Shown here: positions 18,890 through 31,200 of the stretch, piece by piece
How the letters are laid out: every line of letters begins with the position of its first letter
Numbering within the stretch: the first letter of the stretch is position 1
Assembly: GCF_042477335.2 (NCBI RefSeq)
Contig: NC_091246.1
Span: forward strand, 210,613,501 to 210,677,500
Length of the DNA stretch: 64,000 bases
From: Ovis canadensis
Lineage: Eukaryota > Chordata > Mammalia > Artiodactyla > Bovidae
Reading direction: 5' to 3'
Position numbers and translations under genes: made by a program
The notes under the pieces: generated by a model
What the model saw: the letters and a program-made list of their open reading frames with translations, nothing else
Told to the model about the DNA's origin: nothing
The model's database searches: none

Positions 18890-19019
18890 TCTAGAAGGCG
18901 GGGTCCCTCTTCTTTCAGCAACTGGGTCCGGGAGTCGTGGGCGTGCTCGGAATCGAATCCGCCGGAACCGCGCCTCTGTCTCCCTGTTTCTCGCCGCCCG
19001 ACCGCAGGGCTGACCACGG

Positions 19020-19068
19020 CACGCCCCCAGCGGCCCAGGCCACGCCCCCGGCGACCCAGGCCACGCCC
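19020..19068 (+). promoter_or_regulatory. Three CACGCCC (Sp/KLF-type) boxes at 21-bp period
   Basis: CACGCCC occurs at 19020-19026, 19041-19047 and 19062-19068. The first two extend to CACGCCCCC and the third reads CACGCCCGG. The intervening sequence (ggc-cccaggc) is itself repeated, so this is a small tandem array of 21-bp units. Binding is inferred from the motif. Confidence 0.7.
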
Positions 19069-19192
19069 GGGCGACCTATCCGCTCGCAAGTCCCGCGGGC
19101 GCCCCGGCCCACCCTTCTGTCCCTCTGGTGCGCCAGGCTGAGACGCCGCAGAGGAGCGCGGAGCTGAGACGTGGTTCCCGGGCTGAGGCACC

Positions 19193-19264
19193 ATGTTGGA
19201 CTTCGCGATCTTCGCTGTTACCTTCCTGCTCGCGTTGGTGGGAGCGGTGCTCTACCTCTACCCG
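19193..19264 (+). CDS. CYP20A1: CYP20A1 coding exon 1
   Basis: 24 codons from the start ATG to the donor GTAACC at 19265. They encode the whole hydrophobic membrane anchor ([16 protein letters not shown] and on to LYLYP). The exon ends in phase 0. Confidence 0.96.
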
Positions 19265-22200
19265 GTAACCGCCATCCCGGCCCTCAAGGGCTCAGGCCGC
19301 CGCCCGCATCCACGTCGCGCAGCCCGCAGCGGGCCGCAGGGAACGGGCCCCGGGGGAGGGCTCCAGCTCCTGCCGCCACTCTGCCCCGCTCCCGGAGCAC
19401 GTGACGCCTCGCAGGCGCGCGCGGCCGGCGCTGAAGACAGCAGGGCAGGAGGCTCGACCACCCTCGGACGCCGAGAGACGCACGGACAGAGGCTCGGCGG
19501 AGCGGGCGCGGCCGCAGGGGCCTGAGGGCTGGTTGGCGGGTCCGGCCTCCCTGTCCTCGCCGCGCCGCTGTGGAGGGCGGGGCCGAAGTGCTTCGGTGGC
19601 TTTCGAGCAGTGACTGTGCCCACCCCACTTCCATTTTCTAGTGTGTCTGAGAGGAAACTCCAGGCTGCTCGTCGCCTTTATCCATTCCCAAGGATTTCCC
19701 CCTAGTGTTTCTTTTGTCGCCTGCTTTTCCGTCTGCCTTTCGACTTTCATTCCTGAAATCTAAAGTCCTTAAGGTCCGGACCGGGTCTTGTTCCTCTTGG
19801 GCCTCACATGCTAAAGGGGTCGTGGAAGGAGCATACAGCTAAGTGCTGTATCTCTAATCTCCTTCTGACCTTTCTCTGCTTACCTTCTTCAGCCTCAAAA
19901 GATGCTTCTGAAAACAAAGAAGCTAATGGATGAGGAATCATCTACAAAGCAAGGTGGTGGTTTTGTAGAAAAAGTTGTAAAGCAACAGAATACTGGCAAG
20001 CACATCCCTGATATTGACAGAACACCTTAAATATTCTTGCTGGTAAATGAATTTGATTGGAATGTTAGAACTACCCTATCTGGAACTTTCAGTGTTTTTT
20101 TATTTTATGAGAAATAGCCTTCTAGGTCAGAAGAGTGAGGGAGTAGAGATTTCCAGACAACTCATTTGAAATTCATGAAAGTAAAATAAGACTAGGCAGC
20201 AAGCTGTGTGTTCCTCAGCTGTTTTCCTTCAACTATGTGGCATCAGGGCAGTTGACAGAATGTTGGATTTAATTAGGGTTTGTGTTTTGCTAGGTACTTT
20301 TGAGCAAAGGAAACAGGGCAAGAGAGTGATTAAAAGGCACAATGGAATCTGAGCTGGATGGCTGGAAAAGGAGTATAGGAGTAAGTGGGTTAACAGTCTG
20401 TTTGGGGTAAAAATAGTTTTTGGAGTCAAGATATTAAAAATAGAAGGAGAAATAGGAGGTGCTTGGAGATTTGGAAGCTTGATGTTAAAACTCCAGGAAA
20501 GGTAAAGTTACTGGTAATGTCAAGGCCTAGTGCAACCATAGGAATGAACGGCTGAGATCAGGTGGGGTTTTGAGTTGGGGACAGATGGGTCAGGAAAGAA
20601 GACAAACTTCTGTAGGAATAAAAAGTCTAGGGGATGAAGGAAGACCTGGGGATGGTAGTCTTGGGCTTAGTGTGGTATCTAATATATGTAAGGGAAAATG
20701 TCATAATAACATTCTGGATGGTCTCAAGGAAGATGATAGTGGTGAGGCTGATTATCAGATTGAAGTTTTGCTGGGGTTTGCGAGGGGGTGCCAGGTGTGG
20801 GGATTGATCTCATTATTTTAGCTATTTCAGAGTTGTGAATGTAGTGAAGCACAGGGGAGTGTTTTGGCTGGTATTTTGGGGCTCACTTCATTTCTCGTGT
20901 TGAAACATGGAGTCCGGTGTGGGAGCCATTAATCCAGAGCGCACAGAGTTCTGAGGCTCTCTGCACGCCTGCTGTTGGAGCTGTAGACCTGTGATTAGGG
21001 CGGAGGGGAGCGGTTGTACTTACTATTTGCATAGAGTTTCTTTACTTGTGCCTGTCAGTAGTTTGGGGCAAGTATCTCACCATTTCTGTCATAATGCTTT
21101 TCAGTGAGCTCGTTCAAATATTCAAAGACATCAGTTCAGGTCAGTAACTTGGTCATGTGCGACTCTTTGTGACCCTGTGAACTGCAGCACACAAGGCTTC
21201 CCTGTCCATCACTAACTCCCGGCGCTTACTCAAACCCATGTCCATCGCATCAGTGTTGCCATCCAACCATCTCGTCCTCTGTCGTCCCCTTCTCTGCCTG
21301 CCTTCAGTCTTTCCCAGCATCAGGGTCTTTTGCAATGAGTCACTTCTTTGCATCAGGTGGCCAAAGGATTGGAGTTTCAGCTTCAACATCAGTCCTTCCA
21401 ATGAATATTCAGGACTGATTTCCTTTAGATGGACTGGTTGGATCTCCTTGCAGTCCAAGGGACTCTCAAGAGTCTTTTCCAACACCACAGTTCAAAAGCA
21501 TCAATTTTTAGATGCTCAGCTTTCTTTATAGTCCAACTCTCACATCCATACATGACTGCTGGAAAAATCATAGCTTTGATTAGATGGACCTTTGTTGGTA
21601 ATGTCTCTGTTTGTATTTATTTTTATGGGAAAAAATTCAGAATTGATATTCTCTTTGCGTTTGTTGTATACCCTGTTTCCTGGATGCCACGTGAGTCTCT
21701 CTTTTTGTCTCTTTCTGTTTAAATTCTTTTATTTGCTGCAGTGCATCATTTTCCATAATTTCTTGAGGGAGTGTGCATGAAAACTTTTTCGAAATCTTGC
21801 TTGTTTGAAAATCTATCTTTTCTAGCTTCACACTTCAATGATAGCTTGGCATGGTATAAAATTGTAGGTTGGAAACAGTTCGCTTAAGATTATCGGGGAT
21901 GCCACCCACCAACCTGTTGTTCCTGAATCTAGAATCTTAAGGTCTCTTTCCAGAAGGATGGCAGTCACAAGAATGATGTCTAATGGATCTGTATATTGAC
22001 TTTTTGCTTATTGTTAAAGTCCTGCATCTTACTCTGCCTTTGTGGTTACAAGTACAAATCTGATTGCTTCCTGTGGGAATCCTCCTTTGCAGACCCCAGA
22101 GGAGGCCTCTCAAGGTCAACTAATCACTGCTCCAACAACTAACACTTCCAAGAAAACTGGTCAGATTATTCATCCACTATAGCCTCCTCTCCCATTCTCT

Positions 22201-25200
22201 TTATCCTTATTTTGTCCTTTTTTATTTCTTCACTTTCATTTTGTGGGATTTCAGGAAGAGATCACTGATGAGTGTTGTCACTCTATCATATTTGAAGAGA
22301 AGTCAGGAAGCTTGCTTCAGTCATTAATAATTTCAACCTAGAAAATAAAAAGTAGGGTCTTTTTTTTTTTTTTAGTATCACTGACTTTAATTATGGAGTT
22401 CCTTCCATTCTTTCCCCCACTTTTTATACATTAAAATTGACGAGTTTCCATTGTTGATGAGGCTGTAGGATAACATCTTACATTGTAGGTTTCACTGTCA
22501 TCAGTTAAATGCAAGTTGCACATACTATCATATAGATAGTATTCTTGTAGTATGTAGTAGAAACTGTAAAACTCCTTCGTTAGTACTGTTGAACTTAGTG
22601 TATCTCTTGGCATACATAATCCAAAGGAGGAAAAAAGTAAAATTGTACAGTGATTTTCATGGCACTACCTGTAACAATGAGAAAATGAAAGAAATAGCCT
22701 AGATGTTTTACAACCTATGGTAGGAACATGATTATGCAATTCTGAATATGTAATGGAAGACAGTTTAAACTTTAAATGTTCAAATAAATAACTATTTATT
22801 TATATAATGTTAAGTAATGGCACCCCACTCCAGTACTCTTACCTGGAAAATCCCATGGATGGAGGAGCCTGGAATGCTGCAGTCCATGGAGTCGCTGAGG
22901 GTCGTGCACGACTGAGCGACTTCACTTTCACTTTTCACTTTCATGCATTGGAGAAGGAAATGGCAACCCACTCCAGTGTTCTTGCCTGGAGAATCCCAGG
23001 GATGGGGGAGCCTGGTGGGCTGCAGTCTATGGGGTCGCACAGAGTTGGACACGACTGAAGCGACTTAGCAGCAGCAGCAGCAGCAGCAGGGGGAGAAAGG
23101 GGCAGAATGCCAAACTCTGATTAATAACTAGTTAAAATCATAGACAAAATTCAGAGTTGATTCTAAAGTTGAATATTTTAGGTTATTTTTTCTATAGATA
23201 TTTAGCTAATTTAAAAATTATAAGAAGTCTTATTTTAAAAGTGATATGCTTGTTTTAAAATAAAATAAAAATGCTAACCTCTAAATACAGTAACCATAAA
23301 CCCAATAGAAAATTGTAAAAAATTAAAATTCCCCCCAACTTTTCTATAGTTCATTCTTCAGAGGCTGTCACTTTAACAATTTGGTATAAATTATTTTGTT
23401 ACTTATTTGTATACCAGGTGATCTCTCTGACTGTATTACTCTGATAATGATAACTACATTAAAGCAAAAGATAAATGTGTGTGTGCGCTCACTTGTGCAG
23501 TCATGGAGACCCGGACTCTTTGTGACCCCGTGGAGTATAGCCTGCCAGTCCCCTCTGTCCATGGAATTTTCCAGGCAAGAATACTGGAGTGGTTTGCTAT
23601 TCCCTATTCTAGGGGATCTTCCGAACCCAGGGATCAAACCTGAGTCTCCTGTGTCTCCTGCATTGGCAGGTGGATTCCTTGAAAGTGAAAGTTGCTCAGT
23701 TGTGTCCGACTTTGCGACCTCATGGACTATGCAGTCCATGGAATTCTCCAGGCCAAAATACTGGAGTTGGTAGTCTTTCCCTTCTCCAGGGGATCTTCCC
23801 AACCCAGAGACTGAACCCAGGTCTTTTGCATTGCAGGCGGATTCTTTACCAGCTGAGCCACAAGGGAAGCCCGGCGGATTCCTTACACTAACCTGGGAAG
23901 GCCTAAAATATGAATTGTATTTTGACAAATTCTTTGACTTGAAAGAGAACTATTTTAGGAATGACACTATTATAATTATGACATTAAATTTTTTGAAAGC
24001 CAAGCCAGACGAGACCATTTATAGTCTCAGAACAAAGAAAAATGTGCTTGGTTTTATATATTAATTGATATATAATAGATGTTAAATTCTTCAGACACCT
24101 TAGTTTAATTGACAGAGAGGAGGAATATTAGGATAATTCTTTTCAGTACAAAGAATCCAGTTTTTTTTTTATTTTAATAGATAAATAATCTCTGAGATTC
24201 AACCAAATTGAATAACCATCATTTAAGGTCCTGCACATGTCTTGGCAAAACACATCTGACTTATGGGATATATGATCCTTCGTTATACTAAATTATTTAA
24301 ATTTTTTTCCCTAAGGCTTCCAGACAAGCTGCAGGAATTCCAGGCATTACTCCAACAGAGGAAAAGTAAGTTGGCTTTTTGGCTTTTTTAAATCAGGTAA
24401 AGTCAGCTCTTAATTTTTGGATAAAAACTAAACCATATTTTTAGATTGCTCAGTTTATTTAGTCCCTTTGTTTTCTTTAAACTTGTGTTTGGGCATACCA
24501 CCTAAACTTTGTCAATAAATGAAAGGAAGCCTGTATAAATCAAAACCTTTAATTTTTTTCACTTCCCTTAGCCAGAGAGTGTTGAAAATAGAAAGACAGA
24601 ATTAAGATGGAATAAGAAAAAGTTGCCATAGCTGATTTAAATTCACCTGTGATTTAATAGCCAGTGGTGGCATCCATTGCTGTCTCAGAATGAGGTGCTG
24701 CAAACTTGGATCGTTTTCCAGTGTCTAAGTCAGATGTTCTTGTGCAGCTTTGTTGATGTGAAGTGTTTTGAATTCTCAAAATATCAGACAAATGCATATC
24801 TAAATGTAGCTACCAAAAGTGAGAAGTCAAATATAATAGTTTTGGATTTTGCAGTAATTTGATTTTCGTTTATCTTTGTTTTCATCTGTTGACACAGTTA
24901 ATTCAGAATCAACTAGTATTTTTGTTTTTCTGATTCTTCCATATTAAATTATTTTTTCAAATATTGCTCTTTTTTCAGAGATGGTAATCTTCCAGATATT
25001 GTGAACAGTGGAAGTCTGCACGAGTTCCTGGTTAATCTGCATGAGAGATACGGGCCTGTGGTCTCTTTCTGGTTTGGCAGGCGTCTTGTGGTTAGTTTGG
25101 GCACTGTTGATGTACTAAAGCAGCATATCAACCCCAATAAGACACGTAAGTCTGATTGTCTTTCTAATTAGCTGATCCTTATCTTTTAAGAATAGATGTC

Positions 25201-28200
25201 TATAGATGAAGGTCCATACACTGCTCTTAGGAATAGCTAACATTTATTAAATACTTTATATGTCAGACATTGTGCTGAAGTCTTTATATTAATCACCTCA
25301 CTTCACTTAAGACACAGTATTTTTAAATGATCATTTTCTTCCTTCAATTTATAGATATATATGAAAAATACCCCAGTGCAAATGCCAACAGGATTTTTTT
25401 TTGAACCTGAAAAAATAGTTCAAGGGTACATCTGAAAGAGTAAAGGTGTAAGAGCATTTGGGCTTCCCAGGCGGCTCAGTGGTAAAGAATCCACCTGCTA
25501 CTTCAGGAGATGTGGGTTTGATTCTTGGATGAGAAGATTCCCTGGAATAGGAAATGGCAACCCACTCTAGTATTCTTGCCTGGGACATGAAGCGAGGCTG
25601 TCTGGGTTGAGTCTGTGCTCTTAATCACTAAGTTTCCACAACATGGAAGGCTGTCTCTGTTAGGAAATACAAAGATGAGTAAAACCAGACATGGCCTCTG
25701 CTCCTGTGGAATTTATAGTTCAGTGGTGGCGAGTTGGGAGCTTGTAAATGGTATTTGAATGATTAGGAGAGTGAACTGAGAGATGTACTCTGAAAGAAGG
25801 GACTGTAGTTCTTTGCTAAATCTGACAGATTTTTCTGTCTTTTGCTGGTAAAAAAAAATGTTAACAACTATTAAAAAAAAACCAAAAACCTCAGATATTT
25901 AACAGTGAGTATCTCTTGCGTGGTGAGATTTAGATGAATTTATTTTCTTAGTATCTTACTGTGTTTTAATTGTTTAAAGTGACAGTGTATTTGTGTATGT
26001 GTGAAAACAGTATAGTCATTGAAGAAACACATAAAAGTGAGTGAAAGAGAAAAGAAAAGGTTTTGGACTCAGCTAAATAGTTTTAACTATAATACTCGAC
26101 AGTTACACATACAACATCAATTTTGTCTTAAAATTGATGGAGTGAGTTCTTTTACAAAGATACATGCTGTCATGCAGTGGAAAATTTACTTGAGTATTAA
26201 TGGTTTACAGTGGAATTCCCAATTTACTGGGTATTGTTTTGTTGGCAGTTTTTATTGTCTCTTGAACTGTTCACATTTAGAAAAGACAAAGGAGTTAGGA
26301 AAAAAAGAGTTCCTGGCCTCTCTGCTATAGTCCCATACCTTTCTGATCTCTGTTCTTTTGCTGGAGTGTTTTTTTTTTTTTTTGAGTGATTACTTTGACT
26401 TAGAAATGTTTAATCATGTCTGTTTCAGTGGACCCTTTTGAAACCATGCTGAAGTCATTATTAAGGTATCAGTCCGATAGTGGGAACGTGAGTGAAAATC
26501 ACATGAGGAAAAAATTGTACGAAAATGGTGTGACTAATTGTCTGCGGAGTAATTTTGCTCTCCTGCTCAAGGTAAACTAGTTTGATCTGGATTTCTGTTT
26601 TACAGATAATAATATATGGATCTTCCTTGATTTACAATCAGGTTAGGTCCTGATAAACCTATCGTGAACTAAAAAAATATCATAAGTTGAAAATGCATTT
26701 AAATACACTTAACCTGCTGAACATCATAACTTAGTAGCCTAGCCTGCTTTGTATGCACTCAGAACACTTTTGCTAGCCAGCAGTTGGGCAGAATCATCTA
26801 AAACTAAGCCTTGTTTTATGATCAAGTGTTGAATAGCTCATGTAGTTTATTGAATACTGTACAGAAAGTGAAAACCAGATGGTTGTCTGGGGACAGAATG
26901 TTTGTATACTTAAGGGCTGTTCGCTCTCATGATCACGAACGTGGCTGACTAAACTGTGGCTGCTGTTGCACCCAGTGTTATGAGAATATCGCACCTCCTA
27001 TCACTCACCCAGGAGAAGATCAAAATAAAAAAAATTCAGAGTATAGTTTCTTTTGAATGCCTATTGCTTTTCTGCCTTGTTGAAAGTTGAAAAATTGTAG
27101 GTTGGAGACCATCTGTATATTTTGGCTATTAGTGTGTCTTTGTCTTTGGTATTCTTGCCTTCTTTCTCAGCTGATTTTTATTCTCCTGAAATTCTGAAAC
27201 AGAAACAAAAGCAAAACAATTTTAACACCTAGACTTCCTGTGTAAGTTGGAATGATGGGAGTGGAGAAAAACTGAAGAAAGTTTCTTAAAATAAAACCTT
27301 ATGTTTCTTTACTTTTTTAATAATTTGTTTTTTAATTGAAGGATAATTGCTTTATAGAATTTTGTTGTTTTCTGTCAAACTTCAACATGAATCAGCCATC
27401 AGTTCAGTTCAGTTCAGTTACTCAGTCGTGTCCGACTCTTTGCGACCCCATGAATTGCAGCACGCCGGGCCTCCCTGTCCGTCACCATCTCCCGGAGTTC
27501 ACTCAGATTCACATCCATCGAGTCCGTGATGCCATCCAGCCGTCTCATCCTGGGTCGTCCCCTTCTCCTCCTGCCCCCAATCCCTCCCAGCATCAGAGTC
27601 TTTTCCAATGAGTCAGTCAACTCTTCGCATGAGGTGGCCAAAGTGCTGGAGTTTCAGCTTCAGCATCATTCCTTCCAAAGAAATCCCAGGGTTGATCTCC
27701 TTCAGAATGGACTGGTTGGATCTCCTTGCAGTCCAAGGGACCCTCAAGAGTCTTCTCCAACACCATAGTTCAAACGCATCAATTCTTCAGCACTCAGCCT
27801 TCTTCACAGTCCAACTCTCACATCCATACATAACCACAGGAAAAACCATAGCCTTGACTAGACGGACCTTAGTCAGCAAAGTAATGTCTCTGCTTTTGAA
27901 TATACTATCTAGGTTGGTCATAACTTTTCTTCCAAGGAGTAAGCATCTTTTAATTTCATGGCTGCAGTCACCATCTGCAGTGATTTTGGAGCCCCCAAAA
28001 ATAAAGTCTGACACTGATTCCACTGTTTCCCCATCTATTTCTCATGAAGTGATGGGACCGGATGCCATGATCTTCGTTTTCTGAATGTTGAGCTTTAAGC
28101 CAACTTTTTCACTCTCCTCTTTCACTTTCATCAAGAGGCTTTTTAGTTCCTCTTCACTTTCTGCTATAAGGGTGGTGTCATCTGCATATCTGAGGTTATT

Positions 28201-31200
28201 GATATTTCTCCCAGCAATCTTGATTCCAGCTTGTGCTTCTTCCAGCCCAGCATTTCTCATGATGTACTCTGCATAGAAGTTAAATAAGCAGGGTGACAAT
28301 ATACAGCCTTGATGTCCTCCTTTTCCTATTTGGAACCAGTGTGTTGTTCCATGTCCAGTTCTCTTCCAACAACACAAGAGAAGACTCTACACATGGACAT
28401 CACCAGATGGTCAACACCGAAATCAGATTGATTATATTCTTTGCAGCCAAAGATGGAGAAGCTTGATACAGTCAACACAAACAAGACCGGGAGCTGACTG
28501 TGGCTCGGATCATGAACTCCTTATTGCCAAATTCAGACTTAAGTTGAATAAAATAGGGAAAACTGCTAGACCATTCAGGTATGACCTAAATTAAATCCCT
28601 TATGATTATACAGTGGAAGTAAGAAATAGATTTAAGGGACTAGATCTGATAGATTCAGTGCCTGATGAACTATGGAATGAGGTTCGTGACATTGTACAGG
28701 AGACAGGGATCAAGACCATCCCCATGGAAAAGAAATGCAAAAAAGCAAAATGTCTGTCTGGGGAGGCCTTACAAATAGCTGTGAAAAGAAGAGAGGCAAA
28801 AAGCAAAGGAGAAAAGGAAAGATATAAGCATCTGAATGCAGAGTTCCAAAGAATAGCAAGAAGAGATAAGAAAGCCTTCTTCAGCGATCAATGCAAAGAA
28901 ATAGAGGAAAGCAACAGAATGGGAAAGACCAAAGATCTCTTCAAGAAAATTAGAGATACCAAGGGAACATTTCATGCAAAGATGGGCTCGATAAAGGACA
29001 GAAATGGTCTGGACCTAACAGAAGCAGAAGATATTAAGAAGAGGTGGTAAGAATACACGGAAGAACTGTACAAAAAAGATCTTCACGACCCAGATAATCA
29101 TGATGATGTGATCACTAATCTAGAGCCAGACATCTTGGAATGTGAAGTCAAGTGGGCCTTAGAAAGCATCACTACGAACAAAGCTAGTGGAGGTGATGGA
29201 ATTCCAGTTGAGCTGTTTTAAATCCTGAAAGATGATGCTGTGAAAGTGCTGCACTCAATGTGCCAGCAAGTTTGGAAAACTCAGCAGTGGCCACAGGACT
29301 GGAAAAGGTCAGTTTTCATTCCAATCCCAAAGAAAGGCAATGCAAAAGAATGCTCAAACTACCGACAGTTGCACTCATCTCACATGCTAGTAAAGTAATG
29401 CTCAAAATTCTCCAAGCCAGACTTCAGCAATACATGAACTGTGAACTCCCTGATGTACAAGCTGGTCTTAGAAAAGGCAGAGGAACCAGAGATCAAATTG
29501 CCAACATCTGCTGGATCATGGAAAAAGCAAGAGAGTTCCAGAAAAACATCTATTTCTGCTTTATTGACTATGCCAAAGCCTTTGACTGTGTGGATCACAA
29601 TAAACTGTGGAATCAGCCATAGGTATACATATATCCCCTCCCATTTGAAACTCTCTCCCATCTCCCTCCCCATCCCACCCCTCTAGGTTGATACAGAGCC
29701 CCTGTTTGAGTTTCCTGAGCCATACAGCAAATTCCCATTGGCTATCTATTTTATATATGGTAATGTAAGTTTCCATGTTACTCTTGCCATACATCTCACC
29801 CTCTCCTCCTCTCTCCCCATGTCCGTAAGTCTGTTCTCTTTATCTGTTTCTCCATTGCTGCCCTGTAAATAAGTTCTTCAGTACCATTTTTCTAGATTCT
29901 GTACATATGTGTTAGAATACGATATCTATCTTTCTCTTTCTGACTTAATTCATTCTGTATAATAGGAGAACCTGAAGAAATTTTTAGAGCAGTGTTGTAT
30001 CAATAGATCTGTTCTTTGTTTTCAGACCCAACTCAAAACCAGCAGCACGTAGAATCTTTAGTTGTGGCATACAGACTCAGTGCATCTCAAAGTTATTTAT
30101 TTTGTTGTATGTTTTATGCAGCTTCTTGGTAAATAGCAATATGGTATAGAGCAGAGACACTAAGTTTGGAAAAAAGGCTTTCAGTCTTATTTCTGTCATT
30201 TCGTATCTGCATGGTTGACCTTTGTGAGTTTTTATCGCCTATGCTGTGCAGTATATGGGATCTTAATTCCTTGACCAGGGATTGAACCCATGCCCCCTGC
30301 ATTAGAAGTGCAGAGTCTTAACCACTGGACCACCAAGAAAGTCCTATTGCCTTATCTTAAATTGAGGATAATATTAATAGCATCCACATTACAAATTGGC
30401 TGTGAGGATTATATGAGGTCATGATGTAAAATTCCCAACATCAAGTCTTACAACACAGTCAGTACTCAAAAAAATACCTTTCCTTCCTCTGCTTGAGGTT
30501 TTCCTGCTGTTTGTTTCCTGCTCCCCTGACTCCTTGTATTTTTCCTGTTCCTCTGAAACGGTATCTCCTTGTTAATGTTTCCAGTTCATCTAATGTGTTA
30601 CTTCTTTCATGCAGGGTTTTAATAGTTGATGGACCTAAATCTGTCCCATTTGGAAGGTTACATGGGAGTCCTTTCTGTTCTATATAGAGTAAACCCACAT
30701 ACACTCACAAGTACACAAATACCTCTCACTGTCTCTCACATTACATAGAGTAAATAATTTTAAAAATCATGGAAAATTTAAATAAAAATAGAATACTATA
30801 ACACACATCCATATGCTCATCACTAAACTTTTTAACAGTTATCAAATTCAGTACAGTCCTATTTTATCTTTCCCCTACTTAACTCCCCTGTTTTCTTTCT
30901 GGGTTGTATTTAAGTAGATTCCAGACATCATATAATGAGGTCATGCTTTTTCAAGGACTTAACGGGATTTAGCATGTAGTAGCTACTTGGTCCGTTTTCT
31001 TTGACCTTAAATATGTTCATTCCTTCTAAAATTGTTCAGACTGCACATTCTAAGCACTTTTGTGACTTTTTTGAGTTGTAGGATAGTTGATAATTCTTAA
31101 GAGGATACCATTTTGATTCATCCTACAGTATCTGCTTTTTAAAAATTATATTTGATAAATGCTTAATACTATTTTTTCCCCTTATTCTCCAATTCTGTTT

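Larger units (their letters stand above)
18895..19610 (+). promoter_or_regulatory. CYP20A1: CpG island / CYP20A1 promoter and exon 1 region
   Basis: GC content and CpG frequency jump sharply at about 18.9 kb and fall again after about 19.6 kb. No TATA box is seen, as is usual for a housekeeping-type promoter. Three CACGCCC boxes lie 21 bp apart (19020, 19041, 19062), suitable for Sp/KLF factors. No ATG occurs from 18900 up to the start codon at 19193, so the 5' leader carries no upstream ORF starting with ATG. The transcription start itself cannot be placed. Confidence 0.85.
19265..24315 (+). other. CYP20A1 intron 1
   Basis: 5,051 bp. It contains the 3' part of the CpG island, a candidate cassette exon (19893-20042), a BovB fragment, a Bov-A2 and nested Bov-tA copies. 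The stretch 20043-21130 is purine-rich, of no family I can name. The stretch 21609-22814 shows no named element. Confidence 0.9.

Noticed and set aside
18937..19167. Sense open frame in the CYP20A1 5' leader
   Set aside because: It has no ATG (GTG start) and lies in GC-rich promoter sequence. No upstream ORF with ATG is present.
19258..19750. Several overlapping antisense open frames of 110-152 codons in the CpG island
   Set aside because: GC-rich DNA rarely has stop codons. The frames overlap each other in different registers, have Pro/Arg/Ala-rich random composition, and cover CYP20A1 exon 1 and intron 1. They are shadows.
23041..23090. CAG/AGC run considered as a coding triplet repeat
   Set aside because: It is the normal tail of a Bov-A2 SINE in an intron.
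28613..29050. 145-codon frame considered as a novel gene
   Set aside because: It is the BovB ORF2 linker region in the inverted half of the twin-primed element.
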